A DNA stretch of 64,000 bases from Mesorhizobium sp. ZC-5 (GTDB lineage Bacteria > Pseudomonadota > Alphaproteobacteria > Rhizobiales > Rhizobiaceae), in assembly GCF_025753855.1 (NCBI RefSeq), contig NZ_JAOWPT010000001.1, positions 186,001 to 250,000 on the forward strand, given 5' to 3'. The notes beneath the pieces are model-generated. The model was given only the letters and a program-made list of their open reading frames with translations. It was not told where the DNA came from and made no database searches. Within the stretch, counting starts at the first letter, position 1. Every line of letters begins with the position of its first letter. Of the stretch, positions 35,920-44,840 are shown in pieces. Both the position numbers and the translations under genes were made by a program.

Positions 35920-36702
35920 CTAGCGGATGTCGCGACCGACCCATTCCATGGCGATCTTCTCGTAGCTTCCGTCGGCCATCATATCGTCGAGGGCTTTCTG
36001 CATGGCCGCCTTGAGTTCCGGATTGTTCTTGCGGATCGCGATGCCGATGGCGACGCTGCCACCCTCGATGCCGGGTGTGTCGAGCTGGCGGATCTTCTCT
36101 CCCGTCTCCTTTACAGCCACCGCAACCGGAATGTTGTCGACCACGATCGCGTCGACACGACCGGCCTTGAGTTCCAGGAAGAGTTCCGGAAGGCCCTTGT
36201 AGGTACGGATTTCCCAACCGCCCTGCGCGCGCGCCCACTTCTCGTGCGTTTCTCCCAACGTGACGCCAAGCGTCTTGCCTTTCAGTTCGTCGAGGGTCTT
36301 CACCGTGGAAGCCTCGCTCACGAAGACGCCGCGGCCGGCATGATAATAGGGGCCGACAAAGTCGACGGCCTTTTCACGCTCCGGGGTGATGGTCATCGAG
36401 CCGACGATGGTGTCGAACTTGTTGGCGAGCAGGCCAGCGATGATGCCGTCCCACGCCGTCGTGACGACGGAGCCCTTGACCCCGATCCGTTCGGCAATGG
36501 CCATGCCTATCGCCGCGTCGAAACCAACCACCTCGTTCTTGTCGTTGACGAAATTGAAGGGCGGATACTGGCCGGTCATGGCGACCTTGATCTCGCCGGC
36601 AGCCTTGATCGTCTCGAGGTCGTCAGCCTGCGCGGGCGCGGCTGCAATTGCCGCGGTGAACATGAATGCGGCGGCCACCAGGCCGGAAAATACGGTTCTC
36701 AT
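35920..36702 (-). CDS. Polar amino-acid-type periplasmic binding protein
   Basis: A 260-residue SBP_bac_3 protein. The signal peptide is about residues 1-27 (GLVAAAFMFTAAIAAAPAQA). The mature chain has IKVAMTGQYPPFNFVNDKNE, VGFDAAIGMAIAERIG, DTIVGSMTITPEREKAVDF and KTLGVTLGETHEKWA. ATG 36702 has GAGGATG upstream at good spacing; the ATG three codons earlier is too close. It is the first gene of the operon and divergent from the LysR regulator. The ligand is expected to be a small amine, amide or amino acid. Confidence 0.92.
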   Translation of the reverse strand: MRTVFSGLVAAAFMFTAAIAAAPAQADDLETIKAAGEIKVAMTGQYPPFNFVNDKNEVVGFDAAIGMAIAERIGVKGSVVTTAWDGIIAGLLANKFDTIVGSMTITPEREKAVDFVGPYYHAGRGVFVSEASTVKTLDELKGKTLGVTLGETHEKWARAQGGWEIRTYKGLPELFLELKAGRVDAIVVDNIPVAVAVKETGEKIRQLDTPGIEGGSVAIGIAIRKNNPELKAAMQKALDDMMADGSYEKIAMEWVGRDIR

Positions 36703-36849
36703 CTCGTTCATCCTCTGGGTCCGCGAGTGGCGGAACTGTCTGCGTTTGCAGTTATGTTTGCGACGCATCGCGAGCGCTGCGACGGATGATTGCCTTTGAC
36801 GGTGCATTGCGCAAATAGATATTGAAAATGTTTGCCATGGATTTTGGAA

Positions 36850-37827
36850 ATGAAGACGCCCCGATTTGATCGCCTCGTCTGGGATCTCGACTGGAACCTG
36901 CTGCGGACCTTTTCGGTGATTGTCGAGGAGAAGAGCATCACGCGCGCGGCCGAGCGGCTGACGCTGAAGCAGCCAAGCGTGAGCAATGCGCTGAAACGGC
37001 TCGAAACACGCATCGGGCGCCGGCTCATCGAACGCGACGCAAATCGTTTCGAACTGACCGATGTGGGCCGCCTTCTCTACGAGGAAAGCCTCGATGTGTT
37101 CGGCACCATCTCGCGGCTGCAGGTTCTGGTGCGTGATGTGCGCGAGGAAGTAACCGGGCATGTGGTGATCTGCGTCGCCAGCCATGTAGTGTCGCCGTTG
37201 TTCGACCGCGCCCTGGCGGAATTTCACCGCGAGCACCCCCGCGCAACGCTCACGATATCCGTCCTGCCGAGCGTGGAGGTGGCCAAGCTGGTGCGGGAGA
37301 GACGCGCCTCGTTCGGCATCTGCCTTGTCAGCCAGCGCGATGCCGCGCTCGAATATGCCGTCGTCTACCGTGAGTTTTTCGGCTTCTTCTGCGGCCCGAG
37401 TCACAGGCTGTACGGGCTTTCCGGCCTGACATTTGGGGATCTGGAAGGCGAAACATCGGTGTCGTTCCAGACCGACCACATCTCGGATGCGCTGCGCCCG
37501 GTGGCGCTGCTGCGCGGCGAAGCAAAGCTCGAGGCAAATGTCATCGGCATCTCTTCGAGTCTCGAAGAGGTCCGGCGGATGATCGTTGCCGGATTGGGGA
37601 TCGGCCCGTTGCCGCTGCATGTGGCCCGGCGCGACGTCGAGGATAGGTTGCTCTGGCGGCTTCCTCCCTACGAAAATCCGCCGGCCATCGACATCTTCCT
37701 GCTGACCAACCCGAAGAAGGTCTTGAACCGGGCGGAAAAAGCGCTGCTCGCTCTCCTGAACGGGCTGGTTTCCTCGACCCCGCTACAGGACCGAACCTAT
37801 GGCGGCGGAAGCCATTCCGGGCGCTGA
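36850..37827 (+). CDS. LysR-family transcriptional regulator
   Basis: A 325-residue regulator. The winged helix lies in the first 70 residues (LLRTFSVIVEEKSITRAAERL, with QPSVSNALKRLETRIG), and the effector domain follows with FGICLVSQRD and MIVAGLGIGPLPLHVA. ATG 36850 was chosen over ATG 36832 because the latter is outside the conserved domain. It is divergent from the amine/amide operon that ends at 28233, which it probably activates. The divergent gap of about 147 bases holds a TTGCGCAA palindrome at 36807-36814. Confidence 0.88.
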   Translation: MKTPRFDRLVWDLDWNLLRTFSVIVEEKSITRAAERLTLKQPSVSNALKRLETRIGRRLIERDANRFELTDVGRLLYEESLDVFGTISRLQVLVRDVREEVTGHVVICVASHVVSPLFDRALAEFHREHPRATLTISVLPSVEVAKLVRERRASFGICLVSQRDAALEYAVVYREFFGFFCGPSHRLYGLSGLTFGDLEGETSVSFQTDHISDALRPVALLRGEAKLEANVIGISSSLEEVRRMIVAGLGIGPLPLHVARRDVEDRLLWRLPPYENPPAIDIFLLTNPKKVLNRAEKALLALLNGLVSSTPLQDRTYGGGSHSGR

Positions 37828-38005
37828 ACGAAGGTCGGCACGGCCGGAATCATTCGTCCCGGCACCAGTCGTCAGCGCTGGCCTGACACACGACATATCA
37901 AATCTGACAACTTAGGATAGGGCGATATGATTTGATTGCAAGCAAGTGACCCATGAAGCTGATTGCGGGGTCGGCGGCGGAGGCATGCATTCGGGAGGAC
38001 TATGA

Positions 38006-39526
38006 GTGAAAGTTCGTGCGTCGATCCACAAGGACTTTGCGATCTCCGAGATCGACGACCGCCTGTATTCGGCGTTCATAGAGCATATGGGACGGGCCAT
38101 TTATTCCGGCATTTATGAGCCAGGGCATCCGACCGCCAACGCCGACGGTTTCCGCACCGACGTGCTGGATCTTGTACGAGCGCTGAAGATCCCGGCGATA
38201 CGCTATCCGGGCGGCAATTTTGTCTCCGCTTACAATTGGGAAGACGGCATCGGCCCGAAAGAGACGCGTCCCGTGCGCCTCGATCTTGCCTGGCGCTCCA
38301 AGGAAACCAACCAGGTCGGCATCAACGAATTCGCCGGATGGGCCAAGGACGCCGGCATCGAGATGATGCTGGCGCTCAATCTCGGCTCGCGCGGCATCGA
38401 TGACGCCCGCAATTTCGTCGAATATTGCAATCATCCTTCGGGTACCCACTGGAGCGACCTGCGCCGCAGTCATGGCGTCGAGCAGCCGTATGACGTGAAG
38501 ATGTGGTGCCTCGGCAACGAGCTCGATGGGCCCTGGCAGATCGGGCACAAGGAAGCCAAGGAATACGGCCGCCTCGCGGACGAAACATCCAAGGCGGTCA
38601 AGGCATTCGGCAAGGGCATCGAGACGATCGTCTGCGGATCTTCCAACGACGCGATGCCGACCTATCCGGATTGGGAACGGCAGGTGCTGGAAGAGTGTTA
38701 CGACAGCGTGGATTACATCTCGCTGCACAAATATTTCGGCAACAGCAGCCACGACACGCTGAACTTCTTCGGCAAGATCGAGGAAACCGGCCGCTACATC
38801 CAGTCGATCGCCGGCGCCATCGACTTCGTGAAGGCCAGGAAGCGCTCGAAGAAGGACATCTACATCTGCTTCGACGAATGGAACGTCTGGTATCACCGCC
38901 GCGAACAGGACAGCAAGAACTGGAGAAGCTGGGACTGGCCGGAGGCCCCCGAACTTCTCGAAGAGGACTACAACCTCGAGGATGCGCTGTTCGTCGGCGG
39001 CCTGCTCAACGAATTCATCCGCCGCTCTGACCGCGTCAAGATCGCCTGTATCGCGCAGCTCGTGAACGTCATCGCACCGATCCGGGCCGAACGCGGCGGC
39101 AAGGCGTGGGCGACCTCGATCTATTACCCGTACCAGTTCGCGTCGCTTTACGGCCGCGGCACGGCACTGCGCGTGTCGGTCGACGCGCCGACCTACAACT
39201 GCCAGGCTGCCGATGACGTGAGCTACCTCGATGCGGCCGGTGTGCTAAGCAAATCCGGCGACATGGTGACGCTTTTCGTGCTCAACCGCCACCTGTCCGA
39301 GGCAGCCGAACTGGCCGTCGACCTCACCGGCTTCGGCGATGCCCGGCTGGCCGAACATTTCGTCATCGGTGGTGAGGGAGGCGACATCCGTGCCGCCAAT
39401 ACGTCTGACAATCCGGAGAGGATCAAACCGCGCGCCGGCAGCGGCGTTGGAGTGGAAGATGGCAAGAGGCTGCGTGGATCGTTGCCGCCACTATCGTATC
39501 ATGTCCTGCGGCTGGCACTGACCTAG
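38006..39526 (+). CDS. Alpha-L-arabinofuranosidase, GH51
   Basis: A 506-residue intracellular glycosidase that releases L-arabinose from arabinose-containing oligosaccharides. The acid/base Glu172 lies in GNELDGPWQ and the nucleophile Glu291 in CFDEWNVWY; the 119-residue spacing equals that of the Geobacillus AbfA. There is no signal peptide, so it works on imported oligosaccharides. Start GTG 38006 has GGGAGGAC upstream. It is the first gene of an operon with a complete sugar ABC transporter. C-terminal beta domain from about residue 385. Confidence 0.93.
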   Translation: MKVRASIHKDFAISEIDDRLYSAFIEHMGRAIYSGIYEPGHPTANADGFRTDVLDLVRALKIPAIRYPGGNFVSAYNWEDGIGPKETRPVRLDLAWRSKETNQVGINEFAGWAKDAGIEMMLALNLGSRGIDDARNFVEYCNHPSGTHWSDLRRSHGVEQPYDVKMWCLGNELDGPWQIGHKEAKEYGRLADETSKAVKAFGKGIETIVCGSSNDAMPTYPDWERQVLEECYDSVDYISLHKYFGNSSHDTLNFFGKIEETGRYIQSIAGAIDFVKARKRSKKDIYICFDEWNVWYHRREQDSKNWRSWDWPEAPELLEEDYNLEDALFVGGLLNEFIRRSDRVKIACIAQLVNVIAPIRAERGGKAWATSIYYPYQFASLYGRGTALRVSVDAPTYNCQAADDVSYLDAAGVLSKSGDMVTLFVLNRHLSEAAELAVDLTGFGDARLAEHFVIGGEGGDIRAANTSDNPERIKPRAGSGVGVEDGKRLRGSLPPLSYHVLRLALT

Positions 39527-39553
39527 CCTGTCACGGCGGAGGAGACCGTGAAC

Positions 39554-40639
39554 ATGAATGGGGTCAAGCTCACCGAAGTGAAAAAGAGCTTCGGGACCGT
39601 GGAGATCATCAAGGGCATCTCGATGGAGATCGCCCGTGGTGAATTCGCGGTGTTCGTCGGACCGTCCGGATGCGGCAAGTCGACATTGCTGCGCATGGTC
39701 GCCGGTCTTGAGGAGACCAGTGGCGGCAAGATCGAAATCGGGGCACGCGACGTCACCGAGGAAGAACCGGCCAAGCGCGGCGTGGCGATGGTATTCCAGT
39801 CCTACGCGCTCTATCCGCATCTCAACGTCTTCGACAATATGGCGTTCAGCCTGCAACTGGCCCGGCGGCCGAAGGCCGAGATCGACGAAAAGGTGAGGGC
39901 GGCAGCCGCGATCCTGAGATTGTCGGATCAACTCGCCAAGAAGCCTTCCGAGTTGTCCGGCGGCCAGCGCCAGCGCGTCGCGATCGGCCGCGCCATCGTG
40001 CGGGCGCCAGAAGTCTTCCTTTTCGACGAGCCGCTGTCCAACCTCGATGCCGAGTTGCGGGTGCAGATGCGGCTGGAACTCAGCCGCCTGCACCAGCGGC
40101 TTGGTGCGACGATGATCTATGTCACGCATGACCAGGTCGAGGCGATGACGCTCGCCGACAAGATCTTCGTGCTTCGCGACGGCACCGTGCAGCAGGCCGG
40201 CCGGCCGCTCGATCTCTACGACGATCCCGACAATCGTTTCGTAGCGGGTTTCATCGGCTCCCCGGCAATGAATTTCTTCGACGGCAACGTCAAGACGAGC
40301 GGCGGCGGGACCGCGCAGATCTTGTTGAATGGCGATGCACACGAAATGCTGGCCGTCGCAGTGAGGGATCCGCTGGCATCGGGGCAGCCGGTCACGGTCG
40401 GCATCAGGCCGGAACATCTGGAAATCGCGTCCGGCCAGACGTCGGGATTTGCCGTCAAGGTGGATGTCACCGAGGAGCTTGGCGGCGTCTCCTATCTGCA
40501 TGGCCAGACGGCGGCCGGTACGCCGACGGTATTCGAGCGGCGGGGCAGCCGCGACGACCACAAGGGATCGACGGTCCGCCTCACGGCGCCGCCGAAGAAC
40601 GTCATGATTTTCGACAAGACGGGCCCGCGCTTGCGCTAG
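39554..40639 (+). CDS. Sugar ABC transporter ATP-binding protein (MalK/UgpC type)
   Basis: A 361-residue ATPase of the CUT1 family: Walker A GPSGCGKST, signature LSGGQRQRVAIGRAIV, Walker B VFLFDEPLSNLDAE, and a C-terminal TOBE/regulatory region with VTVGIRPEHLEIASG. ATG 39554 is best placed relative to GGAGGAGA; GTG 39548 is too close. It precedes the binding-protein and permease genes and serves the arabino-oligosaccharide transporter. Confidence 0.94.
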   Translation: MNGVKLTEVKKSFGTVEIIKGISMEIARGEFAVFVGPSGCGKSTLLRMVAGLEETSGGKIEIGARDVTEEEPAKRGVAMVFQSYALYPHLNVFDNMAFSLQLARRPKAEIDEKVRAAAAILRLSDQLAKKPSELSGGQRQRVAIGRAIVRAPEVFLFDEPLSNLDAELRVQMRLELSRLHQRLGATMIYVTHDQVEAMTLADKIFVLRDGTVQQAGRPLDLYDDPDNRFVAGFIGSPAMNFFDGNVKTSGGGTAQILLNGDAHEMLAVAVRDPLASGQPVTVGIRPEHLEIASGQTSGFAVKVDVTEELGGVSYLHGQTAAGTPTVFERRGSRDDHKGSTVRLTAPPKNVMIFDKTGPRLR

Positions 40640-40672
40640 CCCAAAACCAAGAATCAAAAAGGGAGTGAGACG

Positions 40673-41947
40673 ATGAAGAAAGCACTGCAGAGACTTTTCC
40701 TTTCAGCAGCGATCCTCGGATCGTTAAGCGCGCAGGCTATGGCGGTCGACGTCGAGTGGTGGGACTTTCTCGCCGGCGGTGACGGCGTTCGCATGAAGGC
40801 TTTGATTGACAAGTTCAACGCCGAGCATCCCGACATCCAGATCAAGGCGACGACGCTTGAGTGGGGTACGCCCTACTACACCAAAGTGAGGACATCGGTT
40901 GGCGTCGGACAGGGCCCGGACATCATGACTTATCACCTGTCCCGCATTCCGCTTGCATTGCAGGATGGCAGTCTTTCCGAGATCACAGACGCCGACCTTA
41001 CCGCGGCAGGCCTTACGAAGGGCGATTTCTTCGACGCCGCGATCAAGGCCGCGAGCGGCGAAGACGGCAAGCTTTATGCCGTACCGTTCGATATCCACGC
41101 CATCGTTCTCTACTACAACAAGAAGGCGCTCGAAGGCACAGACTACCTGGACGATAAAGGCAATCTCAAAGGCATAGCCTCGCTTGAGGACTTCACCACC
41201 GCGATGACAAAGCTGAAGGAAAAAGGCGTCAAGGCGCCGCTCTCCTACCAGACCGTCGGCGGCGGCGGCACGTGGCGCGTCTTCTACACGCTGTTCTCGC
41301 AGATGGGCGGCGAATTGATCACCGGTAATGAGGTGCTCGCCGGCGACAATGCCGCAAAAGCACAGAAGGCGATCGAGATCATGGCCGACTGGCGCAGCAA
41401 GGACCTGATCCCCGAACAGGCTGAATACGAGGCCTCGGTGGCGCTGTTCAGTGCCGGCGATGCGGCGTTCCATATCAATGGCGTCTGGGAGGTTCCGACC
41501 TTCAAGGACCTGGCGGCGGCAAACAAGCTCGGCTTCGAATGGGGCGCTGTCGAAGTACCGCAATTGCTCGAGAAGCCCGCGACCTGGGCGGACTCGCATG
41601 CCTTTGCGTTGCCAGCCAACAAGGACGAGGATCCCGCCGTTCGCCAGGCTGCCCTGACGGTGCTTGGCTGGATGGAAAAGAACTCGCTTGGCTGGGCGGA
41701 TGCCGGACATATCCCGGCGTTCAAGAAGACCGTCGAGAGCGCGGAATACCAGGCGATGCAACCGAACGCCACCTATGCGACGCTGGCGGGCCACGCCGTC
41801 TTCGACCCGCGCAGCAAGATCGCCGGCGTTGCCTCGCCGGTCTACGACGCGGTGGACAACTACATCGCACCGGCGGTGCATGGCCAGTTGCCGGCGGCCG
41901 ATGCCGTCGAGCAGATGAAGACCGAACTGCAGGGCATGCTGCAATAA
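40673..41947 (+). CDS. Sugar ABC transporter substrate-binding protein (CUT1)
   Basis: A 424-residue SBP_bac_1 protein. The signal peptide is about residues 1-24 (LFLSAAILGSLSAQAMAV). The mature chain has VEWWDFLAGGDGVRMKALID, FNAEHPDIQIKATTLEWG and AVPFDIHAIVLYYNKKALEG. ATG 40673 has AAAGGGAGTGAGACG upstream. With the GH51 enzyme it points to arabinose-containing oligosaccharides as ligand. A perfect 12-base-stem hairpin follows its stop. Confidence 0.92.
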   Translation: MKKALQRLFLSAAILGSLSAQAMAVDVEWWDFLAGGDGVRMKALIDKFNAEHPDIQIKATTLEWGTPYYTKVRTSVGVGQGPDIMTYHLSRIPLALQDGSLSEITDADLTAAGLTKGDFFDAAIKAASGEDGKLYAVPFDIHAIVLYYNKKALEGTDYLDDKGNLKGIASLEDFTTAMTKLKEKGVKAPLSYQTVGGGGTWRVFYTLFSQMGGELITGNEVLAGDNAAKAQKAIEIMADWRSKDLIPEQAEYEASVALFSAGDAAFHINGVWEVPTFKDLAAANKLGFEWGAVEVPQLLEKPATWADSHAFALPANKDEDPAVRQAALTVLGWMEKNSLGWADAGHIPAFKKTVESAEYQAMQPNATYATLAGHAVFDPRSKIAGVASPVYDAVDNYIAPAVHGQLPAADAVEQMKTELQGMLQ

Positions 41948-41962
41948 GCTCTAATCGATCGC

Positions 41963-41990
41963 GAAACCCGCCGCCGACGCGGCGGGTTTC
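41963..41990 (+). terminator. Intra-operon hairpin after sugar-binding protein gene
   Basis: GAAACCCGCCGC and GCGGCGGGTTTC form a perfect 12-base stem around CGAC, 15 bases after the binding-protein stop, with three T residues at the 3' arm. It may act as a partial terminator or mRNA-stabilising structure before the permease genes. Confidence 0.75.
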
Positions 41991-42021
41991 CGAAACATCT
42001 GAGCAAGGATAGGACGCAAGC

Positions 42022-42906
42022 ATGTCCCTTCAGTCGAGGCGGCGGAAAGCCAACCTGACAGCAATGGTGCTGATCGCGCCGTTTGTTGCAACCTTCGCGA
42101 TCTTCTTTGCCTATCCGACGCTCAAGGTGCTGCAGCTCAGCTTTACGGACTCGCCGCTTATCGGCGACGGCAACTGGATCGGCGTCGACAACTATGTCAG
42201 ACTGCTCGGCGACCGGTTGTTCTACACCTCCCTGGTCAACAACGCCTATTTTGTGCTGCTGACCGTGATCCCGACGACGGCGATCGCTCTCGGCATCGCC
42301 TTGATGATTAGCCGCCTGAGGGGGCGGCTCCAGGCGCTCATCATGGTTCTGTTCTTCTTTCCGTACATCCTGCCCGTCTCGGTGGTGACGCTGATCTGGA
42401 CCTGGATGCTCGATTTCCAGTATGGCATCCTGCAAGGCGTCTTCACGCTGTTCACCGGCAAGCCGGTCGCGGTGTTCAAGAACCCGCATTGGGTGATGCC
42501 GGTGATCGCGGCGGTTACGATCTGGTGGACGAACGGCTTCAACGTGCTGCTGTTCCTGGCCGGTCTGCGCAATATCCCGACCGATCTCTACGAGGCGGCA
42601 AAGCTCGACGGCGCCACGGCCTGGCAACGGTTTCGTCGCGTTACCTGGCCTTTGCTCTGGCCGATCACCGCCATGGTCCTGACGCTGCAATTGATCCTGC
42701 AGCTCAAAATCTTCGACCAGGTCTACCTGCTGTCGAAGGGCGGCCCGTTCAATTCGTCCTATGTGCTGCTTTTGCAGGTCTATCGCGAAGCCTTCCAGCT
42801 CGACCATGGCGGCTACGGTTCGGCCATCGCTATGACGCTGGTGGTCATCATCGTGATATTTTCGGTACTGCAATTCCAACTTTTGCGCGTGGTTGGACGG
42901 CGATGA
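42022..42906 (+). CDS. Sugar ABC transporter permease (MalF/UgpA type)
   Basis: A 294-residue inner-membrane permease with six segments. The EAA loop is YEAAKLDGATAWQRFRRVTWP; LRNIPTDLYEAA precedes it. ATG 42022 follows AGGATAGGACGCAAGC. The stop overlaps the next permease start as ATGA. With its partner it imports the ligand of the upstream binding protein. Confidence 0.93.
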   Translation: MSLQSRRRKANLTAMVLIAPFVATFAIFFAYPTLKVLQLSFTDSPLIGDGNWIGVDNYVRLLGDRLFYTSLVNNAYFVLLTVIPTTAIALGIALMISRLRGRLQALIMVLFFFPYILPVSVVTLIWTWMLDFQYGILQGVFTLFTGKPVAVFKNPHWVMPVIAAVTIWWTNGFNVLLFLAGLRNIPTDLYEAAKLDGATAWQRFRRVTWPLLWPITAMVLTLQLILQLKIFDQVYLLSKGGPFNSSYVLLLQVYREAFQLDHGGYGSAIAMTLVVIIVIFSVLQFQLLRVVGRR

Positions 42907-43730
42907 TCAGGAACCGGAAGCTCGCCAACCAGCTGTTCGGGCTGTTCGCACTGCTGTGCGCGGGTGTGTGGATGTTCCCGCTCTACTGGGCCTTCGTGAC
43001 GTCGATCCGCTCAGAACAGAATGTGGTCGGTGGTGGCGGTGTCCTGCCTGATGAGTTCAACCTCGCATCCTATATCGACGTGATTTTCCGCACCAACCTG
43101 ATGCGCTGGTACGTCAACTCGGTCGGCACCGCCGCGATCACGACCGCCGTCGTCCTGCTGTTCGGGGTCATGTGCGCTTACGCGCTGTCGCAGATCAAGT
43201 TTCCGGGCAGGCGCTTGCTCTACGGTGTCGTCCTGCTGAGTTTCATGGTGCCGCCGCAGGCCCTCTACGTCGCCCAATTCATCCTCATGAACGACCTTGG
43301 CCAGGTGAACAAATGGGGTGGGATCATCCTGCCGCAACTGATCGTTCCCGTCGTGATCGTCGTCTACAAGCAGTTTTTCGACGCGGTGCCCAAGGAGTTG
43401 CGCGAGGCGGCCGTGCTCGATGGCGCGAGCGAGTTCAAACTACTGTTCAAGGTCTACCTGCCGCTGAATTGGGGCATTACGACAGCGCTCGGGATTGTCA
43501 CCTTCATCGCGACCTGGAACGAGTTCTTCCTGCCGTTCCTTGTCGTCACATCCGAAACGCAGATGACGATCCCGGTCGGCATAACCCAAGTCAACGACGC
43601 GTTCGGCGTGGCTTATGCGCGGATCATGTCGGTTGCACTGCTCGCCGCTGCTCCGGTCGCCATCGCCTACCTGATCTTCCAGAGAAAGGTCACGGAAGCG
43701 GTGATGATCTCGTCCGGCATCAAAGGCTAG
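42903..43730 (+). CDS. Sugar ABC transporter permease (MalG/UgpE type)
   Basis: A 275-residue permease with six membrane segments and the EAA loop LREAAVLDGASEFKLLFKVY. ATG 42903 overlaps the previous stop; the open frame upstream lies inside that gene. The last four bases overlap the end of the convergent LysR gene. The C-terminus VTEAVMISSGIKG is typical of MalG-type proteins. Confidence 0.93.
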   Translation: MIRNRKLANQLFGLFALLCAGVWMFPLYWAFVTSIRSEQNVVGGGGVLPDEFNLASYIDVIFRTNLMRWYVNSVGTAAITTAVVLLFGVMCAYALSQIKFPGRRLLYGVVLLSFMVPPQALYVAQFILMNDLGQVNKWGGIILPQLIVPVVIVVYKQFFDAVPKELREAAVLDGASEFKLLFKVYLPLNWGITTALGIVTFIATWNEFFLPFLVVTSETQMTIPVGITQVNDAFGVAYARIMSVALLAAAPVAIAYLIFQRKVTEAVMISSGIKG

Positions 43731-44665
43731 GGTTTGGACACCCGAGAGCGTTCGATCTCGATTTCCACGAGTTCGAGGAACCGCCGGGCCAACGGCGAGA
43801 GCAGAGCGTCCTTCGCCATGATGATGTTGAAGGCGGGCACGACGGCTTTCACCCTTGTGTCTAGAGCCACGACCTTCGCGCTCAGATCCTCGGCGGCCAG
43901 CAGATAAGCCACTTCCCGCGCGAAGGGTGCGATCGCATTGGTGCGCGACACGGTGGCGAGCGTCAGCAGCACCGACGATGAAAATGTGATGCGGTCGGGA
44001 AATGGGGCGGAATCGGCAGCAAATGCGTCGCTGACGGCGGACCAGATCGGCGAGCCGGCCGGCTGCAGCACCCAATCGAATTCACTGAGCTGGCCGAGTG
44101 ACAGGCCGCGCCGTCCGGCGAGCGGATGGCCCTGGCGCGCCAGGAATTCCAATGCCTCCTCGTCGATGCGGCGGACATCGTAGATCGACGGATCGTCGGA
44201 TGGCGTCAGGCGCCCCAGCACGAAATCATATTCGCCGGCGCGCATGCGATGCATGAGCGTGACGCTCGGCTCGACGTCGATCTGCAACTGGACGTGAGGC
44301 GCGATCGCCCGCAGCGCCAGCGAGGCCGGCAAGGCAAATGCAATCGCCGGCGCGGTTACCGTGCCGATGCGAACGCGGCCACGCCGCCCGTCGGCAACCT
44401 CGTTGATATCGCGTCCGAGTTTTTCGATCTCCGAGGCGATGCGCCTCGCCCGCGCCGCAAGGACATCGCCGAACTCGTTGAACGTCAAACCATGTGCATG
44501 GCGGACGCAGATTTGCTGCCCGACAAGCGCCTCGATCTCAGCCAGGGTTCTCGATGCCGCCGGCTGGGTTATGTTCATGTCGGCCGCCGCGAGCGCAAGC
44601 TTGCCGCGCCGTTTCAGGGCATCGACGAAGCGCAGCTGATTCATCTTGAGGAATTGAGGCTTCAT
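43727..44665 (-). CDS. LysR-family transcriptional regulator (GbpR-like)
   Basis: A 312-residue regulator. The helix-turn-helix is in LALAAADMNITQPAASRTLA (about residues 23-42). The effector domain includes GRVRIGTVTAPAIAFALPA and YDFVLGRLTPSDDPS, blocks resembling the galactose/arabinose-responsive GbpR group of rhizobia; that assignment is from memory of the family. ATG 44665 has GGAAAG upstream. It is divergent from the arabinonate dehydratase gene and converges on the arabinose transporter operon, so it probably controls both. Confidence 0.85.
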   Translation of the reverse strand: MKPQFLKMNQLRFVDALKRRGKLALAAADMNITQPAASRTLAEIEALVGQQICVRHAHGLTFNEFGDVLAARARRIASEIEKLGRDINEVADGRRGRVRIGTVTAPAIAFALPASLALRAIAPHVQLQIDVEPSVTLMHRMRAGEYDFVLGRLTPSDDPSIYDVRRIDEEALEFLARQGHPLAGRRGLSLGQLSEFDWVLQPAGSPIWSAVSDAFAADSAPFPDRITFSSSVLLTLATVSRTNAIAPFAREVAYLLAAEDLSAKVVALDTRVKAVVPAFNIIMAKDALLSPLARRFLELVEIEIERSRVSKP

Positions 44666-44840
44666 GTGCATCTTTCCGCTAAAGGGCGATCATACCATTC
44701 TTGCTATCGTAGAATATAGACACATGATTTGACTGATATGCTCTTGTTTCGCACATTCGCATCGCGATGAGGGCAGCCTTGCGCCTCACAAGCCAGCGCA
44801 GACAGGCGGTCTGCGCATAAGATGTTCGAGCGGGTGCGCC

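Noticed and set aside
36807-36814. TTGCGCAA as a LysR box
   Set aside because: An 8-base palindrome without a clear T-N11-A context is too weak to list as a site.
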